Below, piece after piece: positions 26,017 through 34,727 of a DNA stretch of 59,454 nt. The DNA is from Kocuria subflava (lineage in GTDB: Bacteria > Actinomycetota > Actinomycetes > Actinomycetales > Micrococcaceae). Each line of letters starts with the position of its first letter. The stretch's first letter is position 1. The stretch is taken from the NCBI RefSeq assembly GCF_012163155.1, contig NZ_JAAVUN010000018.1, positions 1-59,454 of the forward strand, given 5' to 3'. Below the pieces are notes generated by a model. The model did not search any database. It saw only the letters and a list, made by a program, of their open reading frames with translations, and was not told the origin of the DNA. Position numbers and translations under genes: made by a program.

Positions 26017-26517
26017 ATGACTTTCCCCGTTCCCAGCGCACCCAAGAAGCGGCCGGCAGCACCGGCCGCAGCGCTGCCCACGGTGGAAGAGGTCTCTGCC
26101 GGAGGGGTCGTCGTCGATCTTGAAACCCCAGGTCACCCCGTGGCCATCATCGCCCGGATCAACCGGGGCGGACGCCTGGAATGGTGTCTGCCCAAGGGTC
26201 ATCCCGAGGGGCGGGAAACGGATGCGCAGGCCGCCGTCCGTGAGATCGAGGAGGAAACCGGAATCGCCGGGGAGATCCTGTCACCGTTGGGCAGCATCGA
26301 CTACTGGTTCTCCGTCTCCGGTCACCGGGTTCACAAGACCGTGCACCACTTCCTGCTGGAAGCCACGGGCGGTCACCTGACCACGGAGAATGATCCTGAT
26401 CACGAGGCCGTTGATGTGGCCTGGGTCAACATGGATGACCTGGGGCGCAAGTTGTCTTTCCCCAATGAGCGGCGCATCGCCGAGATAGCGCGCGAATACA
26501 TCATCCATCAGCTCTAG
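26017..26517 (+). CDS. NUDIX hydrolase (MutT4-like)
   Basis: The product is 166 residues from ATG 26017 (MTFPVPSAPKKRPAAPAAAL). The Nudix box GHPEGRETDAQAAVREIEEETGI (about residues 61-83) fits GX5EX7REUXEEXGU, and KTVHHFLLEA follows. Position between cca and murJ matches Rv3908 (mutT4) in Mycobacterium tuberculosis. Such enzymes hydrolyse nucleoside diphosphate derivatives; the substrate is not set by the sequence. The large secreted protein (Rv3909-like) that usually lies between this gene and murJ is absent. Confidence 0.9.
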   Translation: MTFPVPSAPKKRPAAPAAALPTVEEVSAGGVVVDLETPGHPVAIIARINRGGRLEWCLPKGHPEGRETDAQAAVREIEEETGIAGEILSPLGSIDYWFSVSGHRVHKTVHHFLLEATGGHLTTENDPDHEAVDVAWVNMDDLGRKLSFPNERRIAEIAREYIIHQL

Positions 26518-26607
26518 GCTGGTCCCCGAACTCAATGGGACTCATCGGTACGCACATCGTGGCCGAGCCGCCCCCGCCACCCTCAACGGCAACACGAAGG
26601 AGCGCAC

Positions 26608-28275
26608 ATGGCCCGCTCAGGTGCGGTTTCCAGCGCCATCATGGCTTCCGGCACGCTGGTCTCCCGCGTCCTGGGATTCATCAAGGCCATCCTTCTGGCC
26701 GTCGCCATCGGCAGCTTGTCCAACATTGCCAACATCTTTGACGTGGCCATCAACCTGCCCAACCTGATCTACGTGCTGGTGGCGGCGGGTGTGTTCAACT
26801 CGGTCCTGGTGCCACAGGTGATCAAGGCCTCCAAGAACTCCACCGACGACGGCGCCGATTACATCTCACGCTTGATGACCCTGGCCGTGATCGGTATGGC
26901 CGTGATCACGTTGGTGGTGGTGCTGCTGACCGTCCCCATCATCACCATCATGACTCCGGGGTGGGAGGCGGGCCATCGGTCCCTGGCCATCACTTTCGCC
27001 TTGTTCACGCTGCCTCAGATCTTTTTCTACGGCGTCTACACGGTCATGGGCCAGGTGCTCAATGCCAAGGGTGCCTTCGGCTGGTTCATGTGGACACCGG
27101 CCCTGAACAACGTGATCGCCATTGCAGGTCTGCTGGTGTTCATTCAGCAGTTCGGCAGTTACGCCTCCGTCCAGCACGACCTTGACACCTGGACCAATGC
27201 GCAGACGTTCTGGTTGGTGGTGATCTCCACGGTGGGCGTTGCCTCCCAGGCCTTGATCCTGCTGTGGCCCCTGAGCCGCCTGGGCCTGGATCTGCGCCCC
27301 AAGTTCGGATGGCGCGGTATCGGGCTCTCCACGGCAGCCAAACTCTCCGGTTGGACCCTGGCCACCGGCGTGATCGCCAACCTGGCCTTCCTGGCACTGA
27401 GCCGAACCGCCAACATTCCGCAGGCCTACGTGAGTTCTTACCTGGAGGCGGATCCGCCCCAGGTCATTGCTGGTAACTACGCCTTGAACCAGGCCACCAT
27501 GCTCTACTCGCTGCCGCACGGTGTGATTGGGCTCTCCATTGCCACGGTGCTGTTCAACACCATGGCGGCCGCGGCGGCGGAGAGAAACACCCAAGGAATC
27601 AACGCGGCCCTGTCCAAGGCCTTGCGCTATTCCGGGATCGCCAACGTGTTCTTCACAGCCTGCTTGATCGCCTACGCCGGTCCCCTGGGCATGCTGTTCT
27701 CCGGCGGGATTCAAGCATCTGGTGCAGTGGTGGGTCAGGTCGTCGTCGTGATTGCAATCGGTGCGCCGTTTTTGACCACGGCCTTCCTGTTCGGGCGCGT
27801 GTTCTACGCGCAGGAGGATGCCCGCACCCCGTTCCTGGTGCAGACCCTGATTTCGGCGCTGACCGTGGGGGCGGCCTTTGCCATCCAGCACTGGGTGGAA
27901 CCCAACCGGATGGTCATGGCCATTGCCGCTTGCTACGCCGCCCAGAACATCCTTTCCACGCTGATCTACCATTTCTGGGCGGTCAAGAAGATCGGTGACT
28001 ACGGTCTGGGGCAGGTGCTGGAAACGCACGTCCGCTCTTTGGGGGCGGCCATGGTGGCAGCAGGTCTGGGAACCGGTGTGCTCTATCTACTGGGTGGGTG
28101 GAGCACGGACGGATGGGCGTGGACCAGTCTGGTCACCGCACTGATCACACTTGCCGCCTGCGGCGTCGTCACGGGTGTTCTGTACCTGGTTCTTCTCAAG
28201 GTCTTTGGCCTCAAGGAACTACCGGAACTCACCCGCCCGCTCACGGCACGTCTGGCCACCCGGCTCAAGCGCTGA
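26608..28275 (+). CDS. murJ: lipid II flippase MurJ
   Basis: The product is 555 residues starting MARSGAVSSAIMASGTLVSR. AAGGAG lies before ATG 26608. About 14 membrane helices are visible; SRVLGFIKAILLAVAIGS, NLPNLIYVLVAAGVFNSVLVPQ and the early Arg (SRVLGF) are classic MviN/MurJ segments. It flips lipid II outward for cell-wall synthesis. In mycobacteria MurJ is fused to a pseudokinase and an extracellular domain. Here those parts lie in a separate gene 131 bp downstream. Confidence 0.95.
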   Translation: MARSGAVSSAIMASGTLVSRVLGFIKAILLAVAIGSLSNIANIFDVAINLPNLIYVLVAAGVFNSVLVPQVIKASKNSTDDGADYISRLMTLAVIGMAVITLVVVLLTVPIITIMTPGWEAGHRSLAITFALFTLPQIFFYGVYTVMGQVLNAKGAFGWFMWTPALNNVIAIAGLLVFIQQFGSYASVQHDLDTWTNAQTFWLVVISTVGVASQALILLWPLSRLGLDLRPKFGWRGIGLSTAAKLSGWTLATGVIANLAFLALSRTANIPQAYVSSYLEADPPQVIAGNYALNQATMLYSLPHGVIGLSIATVLFNTMAAAAAERNTQGINAALSKALRYSGIANVFFTACLIAYAGPLGMLFSGGIQASGAVVGQVVVVIAIGAPFLTTAFLFGRVFYAQEDARTPFLVQTLISALTVGAAFAIQHWVEPNRMVMAIAACYAAQNILSTLIYHFWAVKKIGDYGLGQVLETHVRSLGAAMVAAGLGTGVLYLLGGWSTDGWAWTSLVTALITLAACGVVTGVLYLVLLKVFGLKELPELTRPLTARLATRLKR

Positions 28276-28406
28276 GTTCACCGGCCAGATCCCCCGGTGA
28301 ATACCAGGCCGCCGGGTACACTGCCAACGTCCCCCAACACAGTCTGACCCCCCGCTGAGACCCCACACCGGGGCTGGCGAGGACACTCAACACTTCAGGA
28401 GAGCAA

Positions 28407-29825
28407 GTGCCCCAGCCGATCAGCCTCGGGACCGTTCTGGGCGGTCGCTACAAGGTGTTGGACGAGGTCCTCACAACTGATGAGCAGGATCACATCCTGG
28501 GTGGCCAGGACCAGATTCTGGGCCGCGAGGTCACCATCCTGGTGCCTTCCGAGCGGCACACCTCCCGCGTGGTGGAGAACGCGCGTGCCATGGCGATCGG
28601 CGCTGTGGATGCGGACCTGCACATCCTGGACCTGGGCCAGTCCGGCTCAACCACCTACCTGGTGACCTCCTTTGCCGCGCCGTCCGTGATCACGGAGGAG
28701 CTGCTCTCCGAGCCCGGCACCCTGGATGACGACACCCTCTCCGATGACATCTTTGGCCGCCCCCGTTCGGCAGGCACTGCTGGAACCTACGTGGTGGACG
28801 ACGGTGAACCCGACTCCGTGGGTGAGGAAACCTCGGAGGAGTTCTTTGACCAGTGGGATGACGATGACATCGACTCCGCACCGGCTGCCCCGGAAATGGA
28901 GAAGCACCTGGGCCGCATCAAGCGCGCACCCGAGTCCTCCACGCGGGCCACGCTGTTCGACCGCGCCGCTGCCGGTCGCGGAAGCACCCCCCACAAGGCC
29001 CCCGTACGGGACACCCACCGCATTGACCCCACGTACGACGGCGACAACCGCTACGACTCCTATGAGTACGAGTACAACTCGGGGGCCAAGGCCCGCGGTA
29101 CCGGCGGGGGCGCCACGGAGGCCCTGAACCGCCAGGCTGTGCGCTCCCGCAGTGAACAGTCAGGCACCGGCTCCACCGCGGCACGTGCCACCGAACGCAA
29201 GTCCAACAAGGCGGGTGGCCTCCTGGCCCTGCTGCTGGTGCTTTTGGGTGTGCTGGCTCTGGGTGCCGTGCTGGTGTTCGGCGGCCTGGGCAATTTGTTC
29301 ACCGGTGGCGAGGGCTCGGAGGACTCCACGGCGGCAGCCACCGATCAAGCCACTGAGCAGACTGTGACGGCCACCCCGGTCTCTGCGCTGCGCCTGGTTC
29401 CGGACAACCCCACCTTGATGGCAGACCAGGACGGCACCCTGGAACAGGTCATTGACCAGGATCCGGCCACCACATGGGTCAGCTACGGGTTCAGCAGCCC
29501 TGACTTCAGCCAACTGGTGAGCTCGGTCAGTTTGGCGGTGCGCTTTGAGGAGCCCACTGTGATGAACCAGGTTTCCATCACCCAGGAATCCGGGACCGGT
29601 GGCTCCTTCACGGTGTACGTGGCGGATGAACCCTCTTTGGACAACGCCACGGAGGTGGGCCAGGGAACTTTCCAGGGTCAGCAGTCCACCGTGGAGCTGG
29701 GGGATGCCGCCCGGGACAGCGAACACCAGTACCTGATCGTGGAGTGGACCGAGCTGCCCACCTTGACCCAGCCCATCGCGGGATACAACTACGGTCTGCG
29801 CATCGGGGACATCAACGTCACCTGA
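28407..29825 (+). CDS. MurJ-associated protein: pseudokinase N-lobe remnant, helix, extracellular beta domain
   Basis: The product is 472 residues from GTG 28407 with AGGAG upstream. Residues 6-90 (LGTVLGGRYKVLDEVL...TYLVTSFAAPSVI) look like the N-lobe of a Ser/Thr kinase fold, but there is no HRD or DFG and no C-lobe. Next come an acidic linker (DQWDDDDIDSAPAAPEMEKH), a basic stretch, one helix (GGLLALLLVLLGVLALGAVLVFGGL, about 271-295) and a C-terminal domain (VIDQDPATTWVSYGF...VSITQESGTGGSFTVYVADEP) like the discoidin-type domain of Rv3910. In mycobacteria the phosphorylated pseudokinase recruits the FhaA protein to MurJ. Whether this shrunken form still does is open. Confidence 0.75.
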   Translation: MPQPISLGTVLGGRYKVLDEVLTTDEQDHILGGQDQILGREVTILVPSERHTSRVVENARAMAIGAVDADLHILDLGQSGSTTYLVTSFAAPSVITEELLSEPGTLDDDTLSDDIFGRPRSAGTAGTYVVDDGEPDSVGEETSEEFFDQWDDDDIDSAPAAPEMEKHLGRIKRAPESSTRATLFDRAAAGRGSTPHKAPVRDTHRIDPTYDGDNRYDSYEYEYNSGAKARGTGGGATEALNRQAVRSRSEQSGTGSTAARATERKSNKAGGLLALLLVLLGVLALGAVLVFGGLGNLFTGGEGSEDSTAAATDQATEQTVTATPVSALRLVPDNPTLMADQDGTLEQVIDQDPATTWVSYGFSSPDFSQLVSSVSLAVRFEEPTVMNQVSITQESGTGGSFTVYVADEPSLDNATEVGQGTFQGQQSTVELGDAARDSEHQYLIVEWTELPTLTQPIAGYNYGLRIGDINVT

Positions 29826-29876
29826 CATGGGCCTGTGACGCCGCATGACCCCCTGTGGGCGTGCCGGCAGCTTGGT

Positions 29877-29902
29877 GGAATACCTGGCAACCCCTGGGGG
29901 TT
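29877..29902 (+). promoter_or_regulatory. SigR/SigH-type promoter for trxBA
   Basis: GGAAT at 29877-29881 and GTT at 29900-29902 are exactly 18 bases apart, matching the actinobacterial SigR/SigH promoter form GGAAT-N18-GTT. Known SigR (Streptomyces) and SigH (mycobacterial) regulons include the thioredoxin reductase-thioredoxin operon. The GTG start of trxB lies 53 bp downstream. Confidence 0.65.
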
Positions 29903-29954
29903 GAGCACCCATGGAAGCTCAATTTCGGACAACCACGGAAGAAGGCCACGCAAC

Positions 29955-30983
29955 GTGAGCACGGATTTCACCCCGGCCCTGAAACTCGACCTGGGAGCAA
30001 CACCCCCCGGTCAGACCCAGTCAGCCGCCTCTGCTGAGGCAGCGGGAGAGTCAGAAATTCACGACGTCGTGATCGTGGGCTCAGGTCCTGCCGGTTACAC
30101 CGCTGCGATCTACACGGCCCGAGCCCACCTGAACCCGGTTGTCCTGGCAGGCTCCGTCACGGCTGGCGGGGATCTGATGAACACCACCGAGGTGGAGAAC
30201 TACCCCGGGTTCACGGACGGCATCATGGGTCCGGAGCTGATGAGCACCATGGAGGCCCAGGCCGAGCGCTTTGGTGCAGACATCCGTTACGAGGACGCCA
30301 TCAAGCTGGACCTGGCCGGTGAGATCAAGGAGATCACGGTGGAGGGTGGCCAGGTGCTGCGCGCCAAGGCCGTCATCCTGGCCACTGGCTCGGCCTACCG
30401 TGAGTTGGGCCTGGAGGACGAGAAGCGCTTGTCCGGCCACGGTGTTTCCTGGTGCGCCACCTGTGACGGGTTCTTCTTCAAGGGCCAGAACATTGCCGTG
30501 GTGGGCGGCGGGGACTCCGCCATCGAGGAGGCCACGTTCTTGACCAAGTTCGCGGACAAGGTGACCTTGATCCACCGTCGGGATGAATTCCGTGCATCCG
30601 AGATCATGCAGAAGCGTGCCTTTGACGATCCCAAGATCGAGATCCTGTGGAACAAGCAGGTCATCGGCATCTCCGGTGAAGCCAAGGTGGAGGAACTGAG
30701 CCTTGAGGACACCGTGACCGGTGAAGTCAGCCCCTTGGCCGTGACGGGATTGTTCGTGGCCATCGGCTCGGACCCACGGACGGCCTTGTTCAAGGACCAG
30801 GTGGAGATCACCCCGGACGGCACGGTGGCCGTGCAGGGGCGCTCGTCCAAGACCTCCCTGCCGGGCGTTTTTGCCGCCGGTGACGTTCTGGATCCCACCT
30901 ACCGCCAGGCCATCACAGCAGCCGGTTCCGGCTGTGTGGCTGCCATCGACGTCGAGCACTATCTGGCCGGCCACGGCGCCTGA
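29955..30983 (+). CDS. trxB: thioredoxin reductase
   Basis: The product is 342 residues from GTG 29955 (STDFTPALKLDLGATPP), with GAAGG upstream. After a family-atypical N-terminal tail of about 35 residues come the FAD fingerprint VVIVGSGPAGYTAAIYTARA (about 38-57), the redox pair SWCATCDGFFFKG (CATC, about 165-178), the NADPH site VVGGGDSAIEEATFLTKFA and GVFAAGDVLDPTYRQAITAAGSG. It reduces thioredoxin with NADPH. A SigR/SigH-type promoter precedes it and trxA follows 52 bp downstream. Confidence 0.96.
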   Translation: MSTDFTPALKLDLGATPPGQTQSAASAEAAGESEIHDVVIVGSGPAGYTAAIYTARAHLNPVVLAGSVTAGGDLMNTTEVENYPGFTDGIMGPELMSTMEAQAERFGADIRYEDAIKLDLAGEIKEITVEGGQVLRAKAVILATGSAYRELGLEDEKRLSGHGVSWCATCDGFFFKGQNIAVVGGGDSAIEEATFLTKFADKVTLIHRRDEFRASEIMQKRAFDDPKIEILWNKQVIGISGEAKVEELSLEDTVTGEVSPLAVTGLFVAIGSDPRTALFKDQVEITPDGTVAVQGRSSKTSLPGVFAAGDVLDPTYRQAITAAGSGCVAAIDVEHYLAGHGA

Positions 30984-31035
30984 GCGCCTGCCACCCATCC
31001 ACTGACCAAGCCATCCCGTATTGAAAGGAGCTCTC

Positions 31036-31365
31036 ATGAGCACCATTGACGTCACCACCAGTGAGTTCGAGGCCGAAGTCCTGAATTCGGACAAGCCCGT
31101 GATCGTGGACTTCTGGGCTGAGTGGTGCGGTCCCTGCCGCATGGTGGGCCCGGTCCTGGAAGCCATCTCCGATGAACACGCTGATTCCGTCAAGGTGGTC
31201 AAGGTCAACGTGGATGACAACCAGGAGATCGCTGCCAAGTACGGCATCACCTCCATCCCGGCCGTCTACCTGTTCAATGACGGCAAGGTGCAGAAGCAGA
31301 GCATCGGCGCCAAGCCCAAGGCCGCACTGGAGAAAGAATTCGCTGATTACCTGGGCAGTGAGTGA
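31036..31365 (+). CDS. trxA: thioredoxin
   Basis: The product is 109 residues from ATG 31036 (MSTIDVTTSEFEAEVL), with AAAGGAG five bases upstream. The active site VDFWAEWCGPCRMVGPVL (WCGPC about 31-35) and cis-Pro loop GITSIPAVYLF are intact. It is reduced by the neighbouring TrxB and in turn reduces ribonucleotide reductase, peroxiredoxins and other targets. A hairpin terminator follows. Confidence 0.97.
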   Translation: MSTIDVTTSEFEAEVLNSDKPVIVDFWAEWCGPCRMVGPVLEAISDEHADSVKVVKVNVDDNQEIAAKYGITSIPAVYLFNDGKVQKQSIGAKPKAALEKEFADYLGSE

Positions 31366-31439
31366 CCCCATTCACCGAGTGCCCGCAGGAGCACAACAGT
31401 TGCATTGCGATTACTTGTGAGTAAAGCAATGTGAGCACC

Positions 31440-31482
31440 CGGAACCCCGGCCCCGTGTACCTTTACGGGTCGGGGTTCCCCC
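31440..31482 (+). terminator. terminator after trxA
   Basis: A stem pairing GGAACCCCGGCCCCG with CGGGTCGGGGTTCC lies about 75 bp after the trxA stop. It encloses a short loop and is followed by C-rich sequence rather than a clear T-run, so the call is moderate. Confidence 0.6.
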
Positions 31483-31607
31483 GTTGAAGGAACCCAACTC
31501 TCACAAACAGCACCCTTAGTGTTTGGCGAGAGTACAGTTCCACTATCGGTCTCACATCCGTGAGAACACCGTCTGACCACTGATCGCATCACGAGGCACC
31601 ACACAAC

Positions 31608-32825
31608 ATGTCCGAAGACATCACCCAGCCGTTGTTGCACGGCATGAATGACCGCCGCGTTGTTGGACTGCGCGAAAGACTCGTTCGCACGGGCGCAGCA
31701 GGCGCCCACCTGGATCCCCGTGATGTCACCACCCCCGCAGCTTTTGACGACGACGTCGACACCGCCGTGCGTGCCTTCCAGCAGACCCACGGCCTGGTGA
31801 TCGACGGCGTGGTGGGCCCGGAAACGGAACGTCGGCTCAATGAGGCCCAGTACTCCCTGGGTGATCGAAACCTGCAGTGGGATCAGCAAGAACCCATGCG
31901 CGGGGACGACGTCGAACGTCTTCAAGAGAACCTTTCCCTGTTGGGTCTCTACTACGGGCACCTGACCGGGACCTTTGACCAGAAAACACATCACGCGGTG
32001 GTGGAACTTCAGCAGAGCCTGGGGCTGGAAAGCAACGGTGTGGTGAATCATCAGACCATTGCCGCTCTGGCAAGGGTGAACAAGAAGATTTCCGATTCCA
32101 AGGCGTTCTCTTTACGGGATTATCACCGGCTTGAGCGATCCTCAGATGCGATCCGTTCTCAAAAGATCATTTTGGTTCCGGCCATGCACACGGAAGCTCC
32201 GGTGATCCCCAGTGGCGCTCCCGATGGTTACCGTGAAACTGCCAAGCGCATCACCACGGATGTTGCAGTACGCACCCACGAGTTGCTGCGGGAAGTCGGC
32301 GCCACACCGGTCTTGGTGTCCAAGGAACCTATTGCGGACCGGCACGGTACACAGATCGAGGTTCAGCCCAACATCAGGGAAGCCTTGGACTCCACACGAG
32401 ACGCTGTGGTTGTTGTGCTGGACTGCGACTGGAATGCCTCTCCGGCTGCCCACGGGGCTTCCGTGTTCTATTGGGGCAATGCAGACCGTGGAGGTGCCAC
32501 CTTGTCACCGATCGGGCAGCGTGGAGCCACGCTGACACTGCGGGAGATCGTGGCTCGTACCGGAGCACTTGACTTGGGTGCCCACGGACGTCAGTGGGGA
32601 TTGCTGCGCCTCAACACGGCGCCCACGTTCTCCGTGGATTTGGGCTACATCTCCAATCAGGCTGAACTGAGTCGCCTGGAGAATGCTGAGTACCGCAGCC
32701 ATCTGGCCAACGCCGTGGTGATCGGCCTCCAGCGGATGTATCTCCAAGCTGCTGATGACTTGCCCACCGGCACCATGAGTGCCGTTGACTTGGCTCGCGA
32801 GCTTGCTCGTCGACCCCAGCAGTAA
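31608..32825 (+). CDS. cwlM: CwlM-like peptidoglycan amidase-family protein
   Basis: The product is 405 residues starting MSEDITQPLLHGMNDRRVVG. Two peptidoglycan-binding repeats come first (FDDDVDTAVRAFQQTHGLVIDGVVGPET, about 47-74, and FDQKTHHAVVELQQSLGLESNGVVNHQT, about 124-151), then an amidase_3-type fold from about 184. No signal peptide is seen. Zinc-site residues seem altered: the usual DPGHGG is LVPAMHTE, the SxHxNA His is Asp (LDCDWNA), and the final Glu of VExGFxSN is Asp (VDLGYISN). Mycobacterial CwlM, in the same place, is a cytoplasmic regulator that activates MurA and binds MurJ/FhaA, so a regulatory role is favoured here. Confidence 0.85.
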   Translation: MSEDITQPLLHGMNDRRVVGLRERLVRTGAAGAHLDPRDVTTPAAFDDDVDTAVRAFQQTHGLVIDGVVGPETERRLNEAQYSLGDRNLQWDQQEPMRGDDVERLQENLSLLGLYYGHLTGTFDQKTHHAVVELQQSLGLESNGVVNHQTIAALARVNKKISDSKAFSLRDYHRLERSSDAIRSQKIILVPAMHTEAPVIPSGAPDGYRETAKRITTDVAVRTHELLREVGATPVLVSKEPIADRHGTQIEVQPNIREALDSTRDAVVVVLDCDWNASPAAHGASVFYWGNADRGGATLSPIGQRGATLTLREIVARTGALDLGAHGRQWGLLRLNTAPTFSVDLGYISNQAELSRLENAEYRSHLANAVVIGLQRMYLQAADDLPTGTMSAVDLARELARRPQQ

Positions 32826-32835
32826 ACCTAGTCAG

Positions 32836-32849
32836 GTTTCACGTGAAAC
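32836..32849. promoter_or_regulatory. parS site 1
   Basis: This is an exact GTTTCACGTGAAAC, the conserved ParB-binding palindrome, located between the convergent cwlM and parB ends. Its last four bases are also the first bases of the adjoining terminator stem. Confidence 0.9.
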
Positions 32850-32880
32850 GGCCCGGAACACATGGTGTTCCGGGCCGTTT
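32846..32880. terminator. bidirectional terminator between cwlM and parB
   Basis: Perfect 16-bp arms AAACGGCCCGGAACAC and GTGTTCCGGGCCGTTT are separated by ATG. The T/A-flanked ends suit termination from both convergent genes. It overlaps parS site 1 by four bases. Confidence 0.85.
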
Positions 32881-32903
32881 TGCTTGCTGGTGCGCCAGCG
32901 GGA

Positions 32904-34544
32904 TCAGTCCTGGTTCTCCGGCAATCCTTGCGGATCCAAGACTGAGATGATGCGGTTCAGGTCCGCCACAGAGGCGAACTCAATCATCATGCGACCCTTC
33001 CTGGCCCCAAGGTTGATTTTCACACTTGTGTCCAACTTGTCTGAGAAGGCATCGGCAATGTAGTCCAAACGCTCCCGATGCCGTTCTTGAGTAGCGGCAC
33101 TGCGGCGAACCGCAGGCTTTCGGCTTTTGTTCAACGTGACAGCTTCTTCCGTGGCGCGAACTGAAAGTCCCTCCGCCACAATTCGCTGCGCCAGACGCTC
33201 CATCTCCGCAGGATCCTCAAGGGACAAGAGAGCACGTGCGTGCCCAGCAGAGAGCACACCGGCAGCCACTCGGCGTTGAACCAACGCCGGCAGACGCAGC
33301 AGGCGCAAGGTGTTGCTGATCTGCGGACGAGAACGCCCAATTCTGCGGGACAGCTCTTCCTGAGAGGCGCCGAATTCTTCCAAGAGCTGCTGGTATGCGG
33401 CTGCCTCCTCCAGCGGATTCAACTGAGAACGATGCAGATTCTCCAACAGTGCGTCACGGAGCAGGTCATCGTCGCTGGTTTCACGAACAATGGCTGGGAT
33501 GGTCTCTAGCCCTGCACGCTGAGTGGCCCTCCAACGCCGCTCACCCATGACCAGCTCGTACTTGGGGCCCTCCGTTTCACGTGAAACACGGACCACTACA
33601 GGCTGCAGCACGCCCAGTTCACCGATGGAATAAGCCAGCTCGGCCAGTTCGTCTTCGTCAAAGACTTGTCTAGGCTGTTTGCGGTTCGGGTGGATGTCCT
33701 TGACGTTCAATTCCGCAAAACTGGCCCCGGGCACGAGCTGCAGCTCAGCAGCAGTGTCGGGTTCAACCCCAACGGCGCCGGTGTCCGCACCCGACGCACC
33801 ATCAGGCGCTGCAATGACGTCACTCGGGTCAGGGACCGACTCAGAGGACATTGGGGCGGTCGCCGTTTCACGTGAAACGCCACGCGAATCCACAGTCTCA
33901 GGCGGTGTCTCAACCGACCAGTCAGAGACAACATTCTTAGGCGACTCTGTCACGGCCTGTTCGCCAGCGTTTGTTCCGCTCGGCCCTGGCGTGAAGAACA
34001 TGTCGGATGGTCGCTGTGTGGCAGAGTTCCTGGCTGCGACCCCCATGTCCATGCGCGCCTTCATGGCCTTTTGCCGTGCCTCAGCGCTGACGGTCCGCTT
34101 CCTGGACTTGGGTGTTTCACGTGAAACCGTGTCCTCAGTTTCGGCAGGAGAAACCTTGGCTGCGGTCTCGGCACTCGACTTTGACGCTTTAGCACTGGAT
34201 GAAGCCTTCTTCTTGCCCTTCTTGGGGCCAGTGGTCGGCTGTTTCCGACTGCTTTGGGGGCCGGGTGTACTGTTGGACGCCTCATTGGCCACGGCATCTA
34301 CAGCAGGGGTGGACCGTTCCATACTGCGTGGCTCAGCGTTGACTGTCTGACGTGAGTTCACCGGCGAGCCACTGGACGCATCGATTGCAACGGACGCTTC
34401 ACGTAAAACGGGCGTCCCGGACCGTTCCGACGCCTCGGAACCATGATCTTGAGCTTCTGTACTGACCTCCCGGGGAGTCTCCGTCGGTGCACTGGGAATG
34501 AGTGCCCCCAGTCCTCGTCCCAAACCTCTGCGTCGCTCTGCCAT
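32904..34544 (-). CDS. parB: chromosome partitioning protein ParB with long N-terminal extension
   Basis: The product is 546 residues from ATG 34542-34544 ([20 protein letters not shown]), preceded by GGGAG; most ParB proteins are 280-400 residues. After the conserved start comes a disordered linker of about 235 residues rich in Ser, Thr, Ala, Glu and Lys. Then follow the CTPase/nuclease-like domain ([49 protein letters not shown]), the helix-turn-helix that reads parS ([26 protein letters not shown]) and the dimer domain. Three exact parS sites lie inside the reading frame and are translated as VSRET. ParB spreads from parS as a sliding CTP clamp and works with ParA to separate origins. Confidence 0.95.
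   Translation of the reverse strand: MAERRRGLGRGLGALIPSAPTETPREVSTEAQDHGSEASERSGTPVLREASVAIDASSGSPVNSRQTVNAEPRSMERSTPAVDAVANEASNSTPGPQSSRKQPTTGPKKGKKKASSSAKASKSSAETAAKVSPAETEDTVSRETPKSRKRTVSAEARQKAMKARMDMGVAARNSATQRPSDMFFTPGPSGTNAGEQAVTESPKNVVSDWSVETPPETVDSRGVSRETATAPMSSESVPDPSDVIAAPDGASGADTGAVGVEPDTAAELQLVPGASFAELNVKDIHPNRKQPRQVFDEDELAELAYSIGELGVLQPVVVRVSRETEGPKYELVMGERRWRATQRAGLETIPAIVRETSDDDLLRDALLENLHRSQLNPLEEAAAYQQLLEEFGASQEELSRRIGRSRPQISNTLRLLRLPALVQRRVAAGVLSAGHARALLSLEDPAEMERLAQRIVAEGLSVRATEEAVTLNKSRKPAVRRSAATQERHRERLDYIADAFSDKLDTSVKINLGARKGRMMIEFASVADLNRIISVLDPQGLPENQD
33574..33587. promoter_or_regulatory. parS site 2 (inside parB)
   Basis: This exact GTTTCACGTGAAAC lies within the conserved domain coding region of parB and is read as VSRET in the protein (RVSRETEG). 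Confidence 0.9.
33865..33878. promoter_or_regulatory. parS site 3 (inside parB linker)
   Basis: This exact GTTTCACGTGAAAC lies in the parB linker coding region and is read as VSRET ([10 protein letters not shown]). Confidence 0.9.
34114..34127. promoter_or_regulatory. parS site 4 (inside parB linker)
   Basis: This exact GTTTCACGTGAAAC lies in the parB linker coding region and is read as VSRET ([10 protein letters not shown]). A degraded relative, GCTTCACGTAAAAC, lies near 34396. Confidence 0.9.
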
Positions 34545-34608
34545 CTTGTGCTCCCGTCCAGTAGACAATCTGCATCATTCTACGTTGGAGGGCTCACTCG
34601 AATGGTGC

Positions 34609-34622
34609 GTTTCACGTGAAAC
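34609..34622. promoter_or_regulatory. parS site 5 (between parA and parB)
   Basis: This exact GTTTCACGTGAAAC lies in the 183-bp gap between the parA stop and parB start, upstream of parB on the minus strand. Confidence 0.9.
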
Positions 34623-34660
34623 ATCCGACCCAACAACCTGCTCACTTCGGACACAAAGCA

Positions 34661-34690
34661 ATGGCCCCGTTTCACGTGAAACGGGGCCAT
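34661..34690. promoter_or_regulatory. parS site 6 inside a 30-bp perfect palindrome
   Basis: The 14-bp parS core at 34669-34682 is extended on both sides (ATGGCCCC / GGGGCCAT) to a perfect 30-bp palindrome just after parA. As RNA it could fold into a stable hairpin, so it may combine ParB binding with attenuation or termination between parA and parB. Confidence 0.85.
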
Positions 34691-34727
34691 GATGGGCGCT
34701 CAAGTACTCAGATCATCACGGATCCTG

